This document shows positions 35,100 through 43,436 of a stretch of DNA of 64,000 nucleotides, piece by piece. Made by a program: the position numbers and the translations under genes. The DNA comes from Crystallibacter permensis (GTDB lineage Bacteria > Actinomycetota > Actinomycetes > Actinomycetales > Micrococcaceae). Location: positions 310,001-374,000 of the forward strand of contig NZ_JAODLR010000002.1 in assembly GCF_025960875.1 (NCBI RefSeq). Reading direction: 5' to 3'. Positions within the stretch are counted from its first letter, which is position 1. Every line of letters begins with the position of its first letter. Under the pieces are notes generated by a model that saw only the letters and a list, made by a program, of their open reading frames with translations, had not been told where the DNA came from and ran no database searches.

Positions 35100-36571
35100 G
35101 AGGCAAAGACGCTGCCGAAGAGAGCCTGGAGAGGCCCGGAGCCCTGGCGCGCGCCGGAGCGAAGGGCGCGATGTGGCAGGGGCTGGCGCAAGGTGTCGCC
35201 AAAGCCATTGTTTTGGCCACGACCATCGTTCTCGCACGGCTGCTGTCGCCAGAGGAGTATGGGCTGGTGGCGCTGGCGCTGGTCCTTATCGCCTACGCGG
35301 AAACCCTTGCGGACGCCGGCGTTGCCCAGGCTCTGGTCTATTTGCCGCGAACAAAGGAAGCAGCGCGGGCGGCGCTGTTCATATCCGTCGTGGTCGGTGG
35401 CCTGTTGTCAGGCATTGCGTTTGCCTCAGCGCCGGCCATCGCCGGCTACTTTAAGAGTCCCGAAGTGGGACCGCTCGTACAAGTCCTTGCCGTGTCCCTA
35501 CTGGCAACGTCACTATCCGCGGTCCCGGATGCCTTGCTACGCCGGGAATTGGATTTTCAGCGGATAACCGTAGCAACGGTTATCCGGGCGACGGGCACCG
35601 GTGCGGTCACGGTTGGATTTGCATTTGCCGGTTATGGAGCGTGGTCCCTCGCCATAGGAACAGTGGCGGGTTCGCTCTTATACGCAATCGCATGCTGGAT
35701 CCTGTTACCGGACCGAGTGCCCATGCAGATCTGGCGGGTGCGCAGGCAGGACCTGAAGGCGAATCTTCATTTTGGCATCCCAGCAGCAGGAAGCACCCTG
35801 TTGGCCAAGCTCATTTTCGACATCGATTACCTTATCATCGGCGGAATGCTTGGCGCGCAGGCATTAGGCTATTACACTTTGGCATTCCGCTTGCCGGAGT
35901 TCGTCATCCTCAACGTGTTCTTTGTTCTCTCCACAGTGACATTTCCACTGTATTCTCGTGCTCGGAACGATCCGGACAGGCTTCGGAGCGGCTATCTCAA
36001 GAGCGTTCAGATCCAGGCCGTTTTTGGCGTCAGTGCCGGCGTGGGGCTTGCAGTAGTGGCCCCGGTCCTTGTCCCGGTTCTCTTCGGCGGGCGATGGATG
36101 GATGCGGTGCTGCCGCTCGTATTTCTGGCGCTCTACGCGGCGGCGCGGTCGCTGGGAGTCGGCGCCAACGATGTGTACAAGGCCCTAGGCCGGCCTGGGA
36201 TCTCGATAAAGATCTCGCTCATTCGGCTGCTAATTTTGGTTCCGGTTCTGCTTTACGCCACCCAATGGGGCATCGTGGGCGTTGCCTGTGCCCAGTTCTG
36301 CGTCGCTTTGGTGTTTGCACTGGGAATGCAGATCGTGGCGGCTAAGGTCCTGGACCTTCGACCGTCTCAACTGCTGCGCGCGGTGGTCCCGGGGCTCTCC
36401 TGCGGTGTGGTGGTCGCTGTCGTGGGCTTGGCCGGACTCGTTCCTATCGAGAGTGAACTAGCAGCGCTAACCGCTCTCATTACGGCTGGCGTTGCAGGCG
36501 TCTATTTGCTCATCAGGTTCGCGTTCCGCCCGCTGCATGACGAAGTCCTGCAGTTATTTCTCCGCCGTTGA
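35096..36571 (+). CDS. Polysaccharide flippase (Wzx-like), second copy
   Basis: A 491-aa protein. TTG at 35096 overlaps the previous stop in the same style as the gene before it. An ATG at 35066 is possible. It has 12-14 transmembrane helices. AMWQGLAQGVAKAIVLATTIVLARLLSPEEYGLVALALVL is, in pieces, the hallmark of the WzxC/RfbX group, and EFVILNVFFVLSTVTFPLYSRARND and the GGRWMDAVLPLVFLAL stretch support it. It differs from the flippase at 27000, so the cluster has two exporters, perhaps for two lipid-linked products or one exporter plus a partner. Last gene of the plus-strand operon. Confidence 0.87.
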   Translation: MRGKDAAEESLERPGALARAGAKGAMWQGLAQGVAKAIVLATTIVLARLLSPEEYGLVALALVLIAYAETLADAGVAQALVYLPRTKEAARAALFISVVVGGLLSGIAFASAPAIAGYFKSPEVGPLVQVLAVSLLATSLSAVPDALLRRELDFQRITVATVIRATGTGAVTVGFAFAGYGAWSLAIGTVAGSLLYAIACWILLPDRVPMQIWRVRRQDLKANLHFGIPAAGSTLLAKLIFDIDYLIIGGMLGAQALGYYTLAFRLPEFVILNVFFVLSTVTFPLYSRARNDPDRLRSGYLKSVQIQAVFGVSAGVGLAVVAPVLVPVLFGGRWMDAVLPLVFLALYAAARSLGVGANDVYKALGRPGISIKISLIRLLILVPVLLYATQWGIVGVACAQFCVALVFALGMQIVAAKVLDLRPSQLLRAVVPGLSCGVVVAVVGLAGLVPIESELAALTALITAGVAGVYLLIRFAFRPLHDEVLQLFLRR

Positions 36572-36620
36572 GCCATGATGTCCTGAGACTATGCAAATCC
36601 GGCAAGTAGCGGCAGACGGA

Positions 36621-37757
36621 TCAGGCCCGAAGGGCATTGTCTAACTCTTCGAGGTACTCCTGCGCTACCGTTTGCCATGTCCTGGTCGCGGCTTCGCTAA
36701 GGCCATCGGCCGTAGGCATTCGGTCATTAGTCAGGCGATGAACAATATGGTCGACAAGCGCTTGCTGGTCTTCTTCTACAGTCAACAGAGGGTGAGCGTC
36801 TTGTTCACGCGCGGCTACCGGGCTCGCCACAACAGGAAGGCCTGCGGCCAACGCCTCCCGGACGGAATTTCTGATGCCTACTCCATGCTCATCTGGGAAC
36901 ACCGCAACGTCAGCCGAGTGGAATATGTCAGTGACAGATGGAACATTCGCAAGGATCTGGACTCTCTCGGTAGCGAGTGACAGCACTTCCGGTGTCGGCT
37001 GCCGACCGGCGATCACGAACTTGGCCTCTGGTACGCGCTGCCATACTCTGGGTGCAATTTTGCCGATGAGCACCTGGACGCTGTCGATGTTAGGCCCGTA
37101 GTTGAGGCTGCCGACGAAGCAGACTGTGCGGCTATTCCCCTTCCTGCCGGTATGTGCGGTGTGTTCGACGCCGTTGGGAATGCTCCGGACCGGGCGGTTC
37201 AGTGCCTCCGTCCATTCAGCGGCGTCCTGAGCGCCAACCGTGAGAAGACGTGCCCGTTCCGGTAAGCGGCGTTCGGTCTGCAACACGGCCACGCTCTTAA
37301 ACCTCCGGTAGTAGGACCGCCAACCGCCCACCATCCCGCTGTCCATCCGCAACCTCTTCGACCAAGGATCGACCGTCTGCAGGGCCATCGGTCCATACAA
37401 GTGATTCGCCAGGAACAAAACGTGCGGACCATGCATCAGCGTGGCATCGCACTGTCGAGACAGCCTCGTGGCGGTACTGACCGCTTCCAGGGTGGCACGT
37501 TCACATGCACCCACATCAAACCGGCTGGCCAAAGAGTGAAGGATGGCGGCCCGTTGTGCCCGCGGAGTTAGTACATGAACGGCTTCGCAGCGGGAGCGCA
37601 CCTCGTCCGGCAACTCTACAGAGCCGGAGTACGTGAGGAGGGTGACCGCCACGTCCGAGGGCAAGTTACGGATGACCTCGTAAGGGATCATTGAACTGCC
37701 GTCTCCCCGGACAGGGTCCCGGTTGGGCACGCTTTCAGCCACATACAGAAGTCTCAT
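36621..37757 (-). CDS. GT4 glycosyltransferase
   Basis: A 378-aa retaining GT-B enzyme. The first half begins MRLLYVAESVPNRDPVRGDG and the second carries the GT4 pattern: RTVCFVGSLNYGPNIDSVQVLI, IAGRQPTPEVLSL, SADVAVFPDEHGVGIRNSVREALAAGLPVVAS, with E in the E-x7-E position. It is convergent with the flippase gene, 49 bases away, so it has a separate promoter but probably serves the same polysaccharide. Its strand sets it apart from the main operon. Confidence 0.87.
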   Translation of the reverse strand: MRLLYVAESVPNRDPVRGDGSSMIPYEVIRNLPSDVAVTLLTYSGSVELPDEVRSRCEAVHVLTPRAQRAAILHSLASRFDVGACERATLEAVSTATRLSRQCDATLMHGPHVLFLANHLYGPMALQTVDPWSKRLRMDSGMVGGWRSYYRRFKSVAVLQTERRLPERARLLTVGAQDAAEWTEALNRPVRSIPNGVEHTAHTGRKGNSRTVCFVGSLNYGPNIDSVQVLIGKIAPRVWQRVPEAKFVIAGRQPTPEVLSLATERVQILANVPSVTDIFHSADVAVFPDEHGVGIRNSVREALAAGLPVVASPVAAREQDAHPLLTVEEDQQALVDHIVHRLTNDRMPTADGLSEAATRTWQTVAQEYLEELDNALRA

Positions 37758-37860
37758 TGCTGGATCCTATCCAATGCGCTGCGACTGCCGCTCGGATGTG
37801 ACGGCGTCCCCTCATCTGCAGGAGTACGACGTCGGATGGTTACTTTTTCAGAACTGGCTT

Positions 37861-40800
37861 TCAGCCCTTAAACACCGCGTCGATGACGCCTTGGGCCCAT
37901 TCGAGGACGGCTTGGTCGGAGAGGTCGCGGCCGCCGATGCGGGAGGTTTTGGGCTTGGGGATGAGGATGAAGTCGAGGTTGGGTTTGACCTGGGAGCCGG
38001 GGTACATGCGGTTCAGGCGCATGGTCTTGGACTCGGGCAGGGATGCGGGGGCGAACTTGATGAAGTTGCCTTGCAGCGCCACATCAGTCAGACCAACCTC
38101 GCGGGCACCAACCCGAAAGCGTGCCACGGCAATGAGGTTCTGCACGGGCAGGGGCGGTTCGCCATAACGGTCCGTCAGCTCCTCCACAACCTCGTCGATA
38201 CCCTCAAGAGTCGTCGCGGAGGCCAGCTTGCGGTAGGCCTCCAGCCGCAGCCGCTCTCCCGGGACGTAGTCGTGCGGGAGGTGCGCGTTGACGGGCAGCT
38301 CGATCTTCATCTCGGCGGCCTTCTCTTCGGCCTCGCCGCGGTAGTCCGCCACGGCCTCGCCGACCAGCCGGATGTACAGGTCGAACCCGACGCCCTGGAT
38401 GTGGCCGGACTGCTCGCCGCCGAGCAGGTTGCCGGCGCCGCGGATCTCGAGGTCCTTCAGGGCCAGCTGCATGCCGGCGCCAAGCTCGTTGTGGGACGCC
38501 ACGGCCTTGAGCCGCTCCAGCGCCACTTCGCCCAGCGGCTTCTCCGCCGGGTAGAGGAAGTACGCGTACGCCCGCTCGCGGCCACGGCCCACGCGGCCGC
38601 GCAGCTGGTGCAGCTGGGACAGTCCGTAGTTGTCCGCACGGTCCACAATCAGCGTGTTGGCGTTGGAGATGTCCAAGCCGGTTTCGATGATGGTGGTGCA
38701 GACCAGTACGTCGAAGCGCTTCTCCCAGAAGTCCACGATGATCTGCTCGAGCTTGGATTCGCTCATCCGCCCGTGCGCCACTTCCACCCGGGCTTCCGGC
38801 ACGAGTTCGCGGATGTGCGCGGCGGTGGCGTCAATGGAGGAGACGCGGTTGTGCACGAAGAACACCTGGCCCTCGCGCATCAGCTCTCGCCGGATGGCCG
38901 CCGAGGCCTGCTTGTCCGTGTACCCGCCGACGTAGGTCAGCACCGGATGCCGCTCTTCAGGGGGCGTGGCCAAGGTGGAGGTCTCGCGGATCCCGGTCAG
39001 CGACATCTCCAAGGTCCGCGGAATCGGCGTCGCACTCATGGCCAGGACGTCCACATTGGTGCGCATCTTTTTCAGCGCCTCCTTGTGCTCTACGCCGAAG
39101 CGCTGCTCCTCATCCACGACGACCAGGCCCAGATCCTTGAAGTCCACTTCCTTGGACAGCAGCCGATGCGTGCCGATGACCACGTCCACCGTGCCGTTCT
39201 TCACGCCCTCGATGGTCTCCTTGGATTCCTTGGCGGTCTGGAAGCGGGAGAGCGCCTTGACCCGGATGGGGAAACCGCTGAACCGCTCGGAGAATGTCTC
39301 GTAGTGCTGCTGCGAGAGCAGGGTGGTGGGCACCAGCAGCGCCACCTGCTTGCCGTCCTGCACCGCCTTGAACGCGGCGCGGACGGCGATCTCGGTCTTG
39401 CCGTAGCCCACGTCGCCGGAGACCAGGCGGTCCATGGGGATCTCGCGCTCCATGTCCTGCTTGACCTCGTTGATGGTGGTCAGCTGGTCCGGCGTCTCGA
39501 TGTAGGGGAATGCCTCCTCCAGCTCGCGCTGCCAAGGGGTGTCCGGGGCGAAGGCGTGTCCGCGCGAGGCCATCCGCGCCGAGTAAAGCCGGATGAGCTC
39601 GCCGGCAATCTCCTTGACCGCCTTGCGCGCCTTGTTCTTGGTATTCGCCCAGTCCGAGCCGCCCATCTTGGACAACGCGGGCGCCTCGCCGCCGACATAG
39701 CGGGTGACCTGGTCCAGCTGGTCCGTGGGCACAAACAGCCGGTCCCCCGGCGCCCCGCGCTTGGACGGCGCGTACTCCAGCACCAGGTATTCGCGCATGG
39801 TCTTGGTGGGTCCGGCTCCGGAAGAGCGCTGCAGCAACTCGATGAACTTGCCCACGCCGTGCTGCTCGTGCACCACGAAGTCGCCCGCGGTCAGCTGCAA
39901 AGGATCGACGGCGTTGCGGCGCTTCGAGGGCATCTTGCGCATGTCGCGGGTGCCGGCAGCCGAGGTCCGGCCCAGCAGGTCCGCTTCGGTGAGCAGCCCG
40001 AGCTTCAGTCCGTCGAAGACGAACCCCTTGCCCGCACTCGCCGTCGTAATTTCGATGATGCCCGGCTGCGGCTGGTCCTCGAGGGAGTCGACGCGGGTGG
40101 CGGGGATGTCATTGTCGTGGAAGAGCTCGGCCAGGCGCTGCGCGGGGCCGGGGCCTTCAGTGGCGACCACGACGCGCCACTGGTCGCGGACGCGGGAGCC
40201 GATGAACTCCATCATTTCGGCCACGTCGCCCTGGTAGCCGCGGGGTTCGCGCGCGCTGACGGTCAGCGTGTCCACGTCCAGCACGGTTTCATCGTCCGGG
40301 TTGAAGGAGGTGATGGACCACCAGGAGACCTTGCGGTCCAGCGCGGTGGTGCGGGTGTCGGCCAGGGAGCGGAAGCTCGCCTCGTCCAGGTCCCCCTGCA
40401 GCGCCAGGTCCAGCGGGGCGTCGCCGCCGTCGGACGCCGTGGCCCACGCCGCGGCGAGGAACTCCGCGTTGGTCGCTTCGAGATCGTGGGCGCGGGCGCG
40501 CACCTTTTCCGGCTCAATAACGACGGCGAGGGAGCCTTCCGGCAGCTCGCCCAGGAACGGGACCATGGCGTCCACCAGCACCGGGGCCAGCGACTCCATG
40601 CCCTCGACGGCGATGCCGCCGGCTATCTTTTCCAGCATGTCCGCCGCGGCTGGCATCTGGGATTTCAGCCTCGCCGCCCGGCTCATCACGTCCGGGGTGA
40701 TCAGCAGCTCGCGGCACGGCGGGGCGTACAGCGCGTTCGGGTGTTTGACGTTCTCCCCGGAGAGGCTGCGCTGGTCGGCCACCGCGAACCAGCGCATCTG

Positions 40801-41433
40801 GTCCACCTCGTCGCCGAAGAAATCGATGCGCACCGGATGGTCCTCGGTGGGCGGGAAGACATCCAGGATGCCGCCGCGCACAGCGAACTCGCCCCGGTGC
40901 GTGACCATGTCCACCCGCGCGTAGGCGGCATCAGCCAGCCGCCGGACCACGGACTCGAAGGAGACCTCGTCCCCCACCTTCAGCGACACCGGCTTCAGCT
41001 CGCCCAGGCCCTTGACCAGCGGCTGCAGCACCGCGCGCACTGGAGCGATGACTACGCGGAGCGGCCTGGCGCCGTCGTCGTACTTGAGCCGGCGCAGTAC
41101 GGACAGACGCCGGCCCACCGTGTCCGAGCGCGGGGAAAGCCGCTCGTGCGGGAGCGTCTCCCAGCTGGGGAACTCCTCGATGGACTCGCCCGGCAGGTAG
41201 CAGCGCAGCGCCGTCGCCAGGTCCTCGGCCTCGCGCCCGGTAGCGGTAACCGCAAGAACGACGCCGGATTCCTGCCCCTCGACCATCTCCGCCAGCAACG
41301 CCGCACGCAGCCCGGGAGGCGCGCCGATCTGCAGATCCTCGCTGCGCTCCCCCGTCGGCCGGGACGCGTAAAGCCGTACCCGCTCGAAGGACTTATCTTC
41401 AGCGAGGGCAGTCCGCAGTCCGTTCAGGCTCAT
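37861..41433 (-). CDS. mfd: Transcription-repair coupling factor Mfd
   Basis: A 1190-aa protein, full length for the family (about 1150-1220). It starts MSLNGLRTALAEDKSFERVR. It has the UvrB-homology part at the N-terminus (EEFPSWETLPHERLSPRSDT), the CarD-like RNA-polymerase interaction domain (LTAGDFVVHEQHGVGKF), and the RecG-like translocase with Walker A (SGDVGYGKTEIAVRA), the DEEQ box (VVDEEQRFGVEHKE), RVGRGRERAYAY and the C-terminal D7 part. It pushes RNA polymerase off lesions and recruits UvrA. The gene is intact. A diverged fragment of its 5' end lies at 51920-52060. A core gene flanking an accessory island. Confidence 0.97.
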   Translation of the reverse strand: MSLNGLRTALAEDKSFERVRLYASRPTGERSEDLQIGAPPGLRAALLAEMVEGQESGVVLAVTATGREAEDLATALRCYLPGESIEEFPSWETLPHERLSPRSDTVGRRLSVLRRLKYDDGARPLRVVIAPVRAVLQPLVKGLGELKPVSLKVGDEVSFESVVRRLADAAYARVDMVTHRGEFAVRGGILDVFPPTEDHPVRIDFFGDEVDQMRWFAVADQRSLSGENVKHPNALYAPPCRELLITPDVMSRAARLKSQMPAAADMLEKIAGGIAVEGMESLAPVLVDAMVPFLGELPEGSLAVVIEPEKVRARAHDLEATNAEFLAAAWATASDGGDAPLDLALQGDLDEASFRSLADTRTTALDRKVSWWSITSFNPDDETVLDVDTLTVSAREPRGYQGDVAEMMEFIGSRVRDQWRVVVATEGPGPAQRLAELFHDNDIPATRVDSLEDQPQPGIIEITTASAGKGFVFDGLKLGLLTEADLLGRTSAAGTRDMRKMPSKRRNAVDPLQLTAGDFVVHEQHGVGKFIELLQRSSGAGPTKTMREYLVLEYAPSKRGAPGDRLFVPTDQLDQVTRYVGGEAPALSKMGGSDWANTKNKARKAVKEIAGELIRLYSARMASRGHAFAPDTPWQRELEEAFPYIETPDQLTTINEVKQDMEREIPMDRLVSGDVGYGKTEIAVRAAFKAVQDGKQVALLVPTTLLSQQHYETFSERFSGFPIRVKALSRFQTAKESKETIEGVKNGTVDVVIGTHRLLSKEVDFKDLGLVVVDEEQRFGVEHKEALKKMRTNVDVLAMSATPIPRTLEMSLTGIRETSTLATPPEERHPVLTYVGGYTDKQASAAIRRELMREGQVFFVHNRVSSIDATAAHIRELVPEARVEVAHGRMSESKLEQIIVDFWEKRFDVLVCTTIIETGLDISNANTLIVDRADNYGLSQLHQLRGRVGRGRERAYAYFLYPAEKPLGEVALERLKAVASHNELGAGMQLALKDLEIRGAGNLLGGEQSGHIQGVGFDLYIRLVGEAVADYRGEAEEKAAEMKIELPVNAHLPHDYVPGERLRLEAYRKLASATTLEGIDEVVEELTDRYGEPPLPVQNLIAVARFRVGAREVGLTDVALQGNFIKFAPASLPESKTMRLNRMYPGSQVKPNLDFILIPKPKTSRIGGRDLSDQAVLEWAQGVIDAVFKG

Positions 41434-41635
41434 GGTCTTTCATCCTTCTCTTCCCCGGCAGGGCGCAACACGAATACCCGAAGTTCAGCAGAACTCCGGG
41501 GTCACGGATAAAAGTTTACCGCCAACGACTGACGTTCAGAGCCGGAAGCCGGTCGGGGATCAGCTAACAAGTTCGGCATCGACCGCCACACGCGTCGGCT
41601 CAAGCAAAGCACGACGGCCGTGCTGCCGAAAACAA

Positions 41636-41956
41636 TCAGTCCAGCCCAAACGCAGCTTTCAATCCGTCGTCAACGGCAGCCATGGTGGTCACAGATAATC
41701 CACCCAGAATCTGCCGGACATCGTCCTCGGGCCACATCTCCACGATGTCGTCACAGAGGATCCGACCGTAAACGCACTCGTTCTCAGGTATGGCAACAAT
41801 GGAGCGGAGCTCTGGTTTGTCGGAACTCGTGATGCGAGCCACCAGCACTGTTGGCAGAGCTCTGTTGCGTTGATTATTCGAAACGATGACGTAGTACTTT
41901 TCGTCTTCCATCGGAGGAATGGTCGCGGCGCAAACCTGACCTCGCAGCACTTGCAT
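41636..41956 (-). CDS. MazF/PemK-type toxin
   Basis: A 106-aa protein. RGQVCAATIPPMEDEKYYVIVSNNQRN is the family's N-terminal strand-loop, followed by VLVARITSSDKPELRSIVAIPENE (where the first Thr/Ser equivalents sit) and the helix MWPEDDVRQILGGLS. Size fits sequence-specific mRNA endoribonucleases of the MazF group. It lies five bases after a small basic protein gene, the usual antitoxin-toxin layout. The canonical 'GDVV..DLNPT' start is altered (GQVCAATI), so the exact subfamily is open. Confidence 0.75.
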   Translation of the reverse strand: MQVLRGQVCAATIPPMEDEKYYVIVSNNQRNRALPTVLVARITSSDKPELRSIVAIPENECVYGRILCDDIVEMWPEDDVRQILGGLSVTTMAAVDDGLKAAFGLD

Positions 41957-41961
41957 TCGGC

Positions 41962-42294
41962 TCAGTCGTCCGCAGCATTTAGCGGCATGCGGGAGTTGCG
42001 CCGGCCCCCGCGTCGAGACTCCGAATCCCGGCGGTATTCAGAATCCCGTGCCAGTTCCCGGTAAGCCCTTTCTTCAGCAGCTTCATTCAGCGCCTTCAAC
42101 CCCGCCTCGAACACAGCATGCACGAGTTTGGCCTCGCTCGCATCGCGGTCAATTTTCTCTGACAGCGCCTCCAGCCGCTCAGGCGAGCGCCGTATCATCT
42201 CGAGGTCACGCCGGTCGCGGGCAGACAAGGGAACGGAAAGGCGTCCCGCAGAATACGATTCAATCTCTTGTGCCGGCATGCCTACATTCTGCAT
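41962..42294 (-). CDS. Probable antitoxin to the MazF-type toxin
   Basis: A 110-aa protein taken from ATG 42294. Starts at 42318 and 42279 are also possible. The middle is helical (LSARDRRDLEMIRRSPERLEAL, DASEAKLVHAVFEAGLKALNEA) and the end is Arg/Ser/Asp-rich (RDSEYRRDSESRRGGRRNSR), like the toxin-binding tail of antitoxins. It is coupled to the toxin gene with five bases between them. No known DNA-binding fold is obvious. Partnership rests on position and size. Confidence 0.6.
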   Translation of the reverse strand: MQNVGMPAQEIESYSAGRLSVPLSARDRRDLEMIRRSPERLEALSEKIDRDASEAKLVHAVFEAGLKALNEAAEERAYRELARDSEYRRDSESRRGGRRNSRMPLNAADD

Positions 42295-42387
42295 CACTTG
42301 ATGCTTCACTTTCAACACAACACTATCCTCTACCCTGACTGCAAGAACGAACAGGAGTCGCCGCGGAAAGCATCGGCGCGCCCTCCT

Positions 42388-42813
42388 TTACCCAGCGGCA
42401 TTAATTCGCGTGGAATGACGCTGCTTCGATCCTTCGGGAACGAGCTGAGAAATGCGCTGAGGGCTAAGGCCAAGCATGAACCCGATGTCCCGCACTGTCA
42501 GGCCTGATGCTTTGAGCTCTTTGATGGCCCGACGAGACAGAAGCAATGCCTCAAAGCGTGACTCTTCTGCCTGCTTGGCCATTTGACGTGACGCCTCAAC
42601 GACATCCGCCTGGGCCTGAGGCAAATCTGGAATGACGGTAACTTCGATCGACTTCGGATCGAGGCCCTTCATTACCGCAACAGCATCGGCGGCCATTCCG
42701 GCCACCTGGTCGAGTCGTTTTGCTTGGCTAAATACGCCCGCAACTTCCGGCACTTCGATAGCCCACCAACTGCCCGAACGGAACGCCTTTGCAGTGACTT
42801 TCAATGCGATCAC
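42388..42813 (-). CDS. HicB-type antitoxin with C-terminal helix-turn-helix
   Basis: A 141-aa protein, GTG start at 42813. The first 60 residues fit the partial RNase-H-like HicB fold (VTAKAFRSGSWWAIEVPEVAGVFSQAKRLDQVAGMAADAV), followed by a helix and then an HTH: SRRAIKELKASGLTVRDIGF, MLGLSPQRISQLVPEGS. HicB binds and inactivates HicA and represses its own operon through this HTH. Its start overlaps the stop of a broken hicA (42810-42919), so it appears to be an orphan antitoxin. Confidence 0.75.
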   Translation of the reverse strand: MIALKVTAKAFRSGSWWAIEVPEVAGVFSQAKRLDQVAGMAADAVAVMKGLDPKSIEVTVIPDLPQAQADVVEASRQMAKQAEESRFEALLLSRRAIKELKASGLTVRDIGFMLGLSPQRISQLVPEGSKQRHSTRINAAG

Positions 42814-42919
42814 TTCCCTAACTGCTTACCGATCGAGTCCGCCGTGAGGACGTTAAGTTCAGGCCCTCCTCCTTGGCAAACCTCTTCAGCTCCCTCAGCA
42901 GCACTCGAAGTTTGACCAC
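42810..42919 (-). pseudogene. Decayed hicA toxin remnant upstream of hicB
   Basis: From a GTG at 42919 the frame reads VKLRVLLRELKRFAKEEGLN, the start of a HicA-like toxin, then stops after 33 codons. In another frame the last codons read SIGKQLGK and end in a TGA that overlaps the hicB start, as in intact hicAB pairs. A HicA needs 60-85 residues and a His in a G-S-H motif. Only about 110 bases remain and that motif is missing. I read this as an internal deletion plus a frameshift. Confidence 0.5.
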
Positions 42920-42948
42920 ACAATCCAATCTAAGCTCGAACGTTCTTC

Positions 42949-42968
42949 TTGTCTAGAAAGCTAGACAA
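42949..42968. promoter_or_regulatory. Palindrome, probable HicB operator
   Basis: TTGTCTAG, a 4-base spacer (AAAG) and CTAGACAA form a perfect inverted repeat about 30 bases before the hicA remnant. A weaker TCTAG...GTAGAC element lies at 42975-42989. HicB-type antitoxins repress by binding such sites. Confidence 0.5.
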
Positions 42969-43031
42969 ATATTATCTAGGCGCGTAGACGAGTTCCAACC
43001 GCACGGCCAACCGCGACGCAGTCCGGGACTA

Positions 43032-43421
43032 TCAGTCGTCCGGCTCGTAATGCGATTCGAACTTCTCCGCGCTCATCGCGTAGCCGTCAGTGCCGTCCTC
43101 GTTGTTGTAGACCAGATAGTCGCCGCTGTTGTAATGGGTGCGGCCTTCCTTGGTGGCCACGCTGCCCGATTCCCGCGCGACCTCGGCCCAGACCGGGGCC
43201 GATTTCACATAGGCCCCCCGTCGGATCTGGCGATAGGTGGCGGTGAAGACGTCGGCATCGACCGTATAGATGTCGCCGTCGTTATCTACTAGCCAGTCCC
43301 CGGGTTTGCCGTGCTGCTCTGCACCCCACTTGCGGTAGGTAAGGCCCTGGGTCTCCAGACGCAGCGGAACGGCAACGACGTACTGGTCCGGCCTGCGTCG
43401 GTAGCTGCGGAGTTCACTCAC
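43032..43421 (-). CDS. 129-aa protein with an internal repeat, unknown function
   Basis: The protein contains two similar halves: KPGDWLVDNDGDIYTVDADVFTATY and NSGDYLVYNNEDGTDGYAMSAEKFESHY, each 'GD[WY]LV...Y...A..F...Y' of about 30 residues, with charged linkers. Similar repeat units occur in actinobacterial proteins of unknown role. It is 15 bases after the patatin gene, in the same direction, and so belongs to the TIR-STAND/patatin operon. It could be a regulator, immunity-like partner or sensor. No signal peptide and no catalytic motif. Confidence 0.65.
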   Translation of the reverse strand: MSELRSYRRRPDQYVVAVPLRLETQGLTYRKWGAEQHGKPGDWLVDNDGDIYTVDADVFTATYRQIRRGAYVKSAPVWAEVARESGSVATKEGRTHYNSGDYLVYNNEDGTDGYAMSAEKFESHYEPDD

Positions 43422-43436
43422 ATCGGTCCCTTTCGG

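Noticed and set aside
37723-41511. Plus-strand open frame of 1262 codons opposite mfd
   Set aside because: It is the antisense shadow of a clear Mfd coding sequence in high-GC DNA. Its translation has no known domain and is full of His, Arg and Gln.
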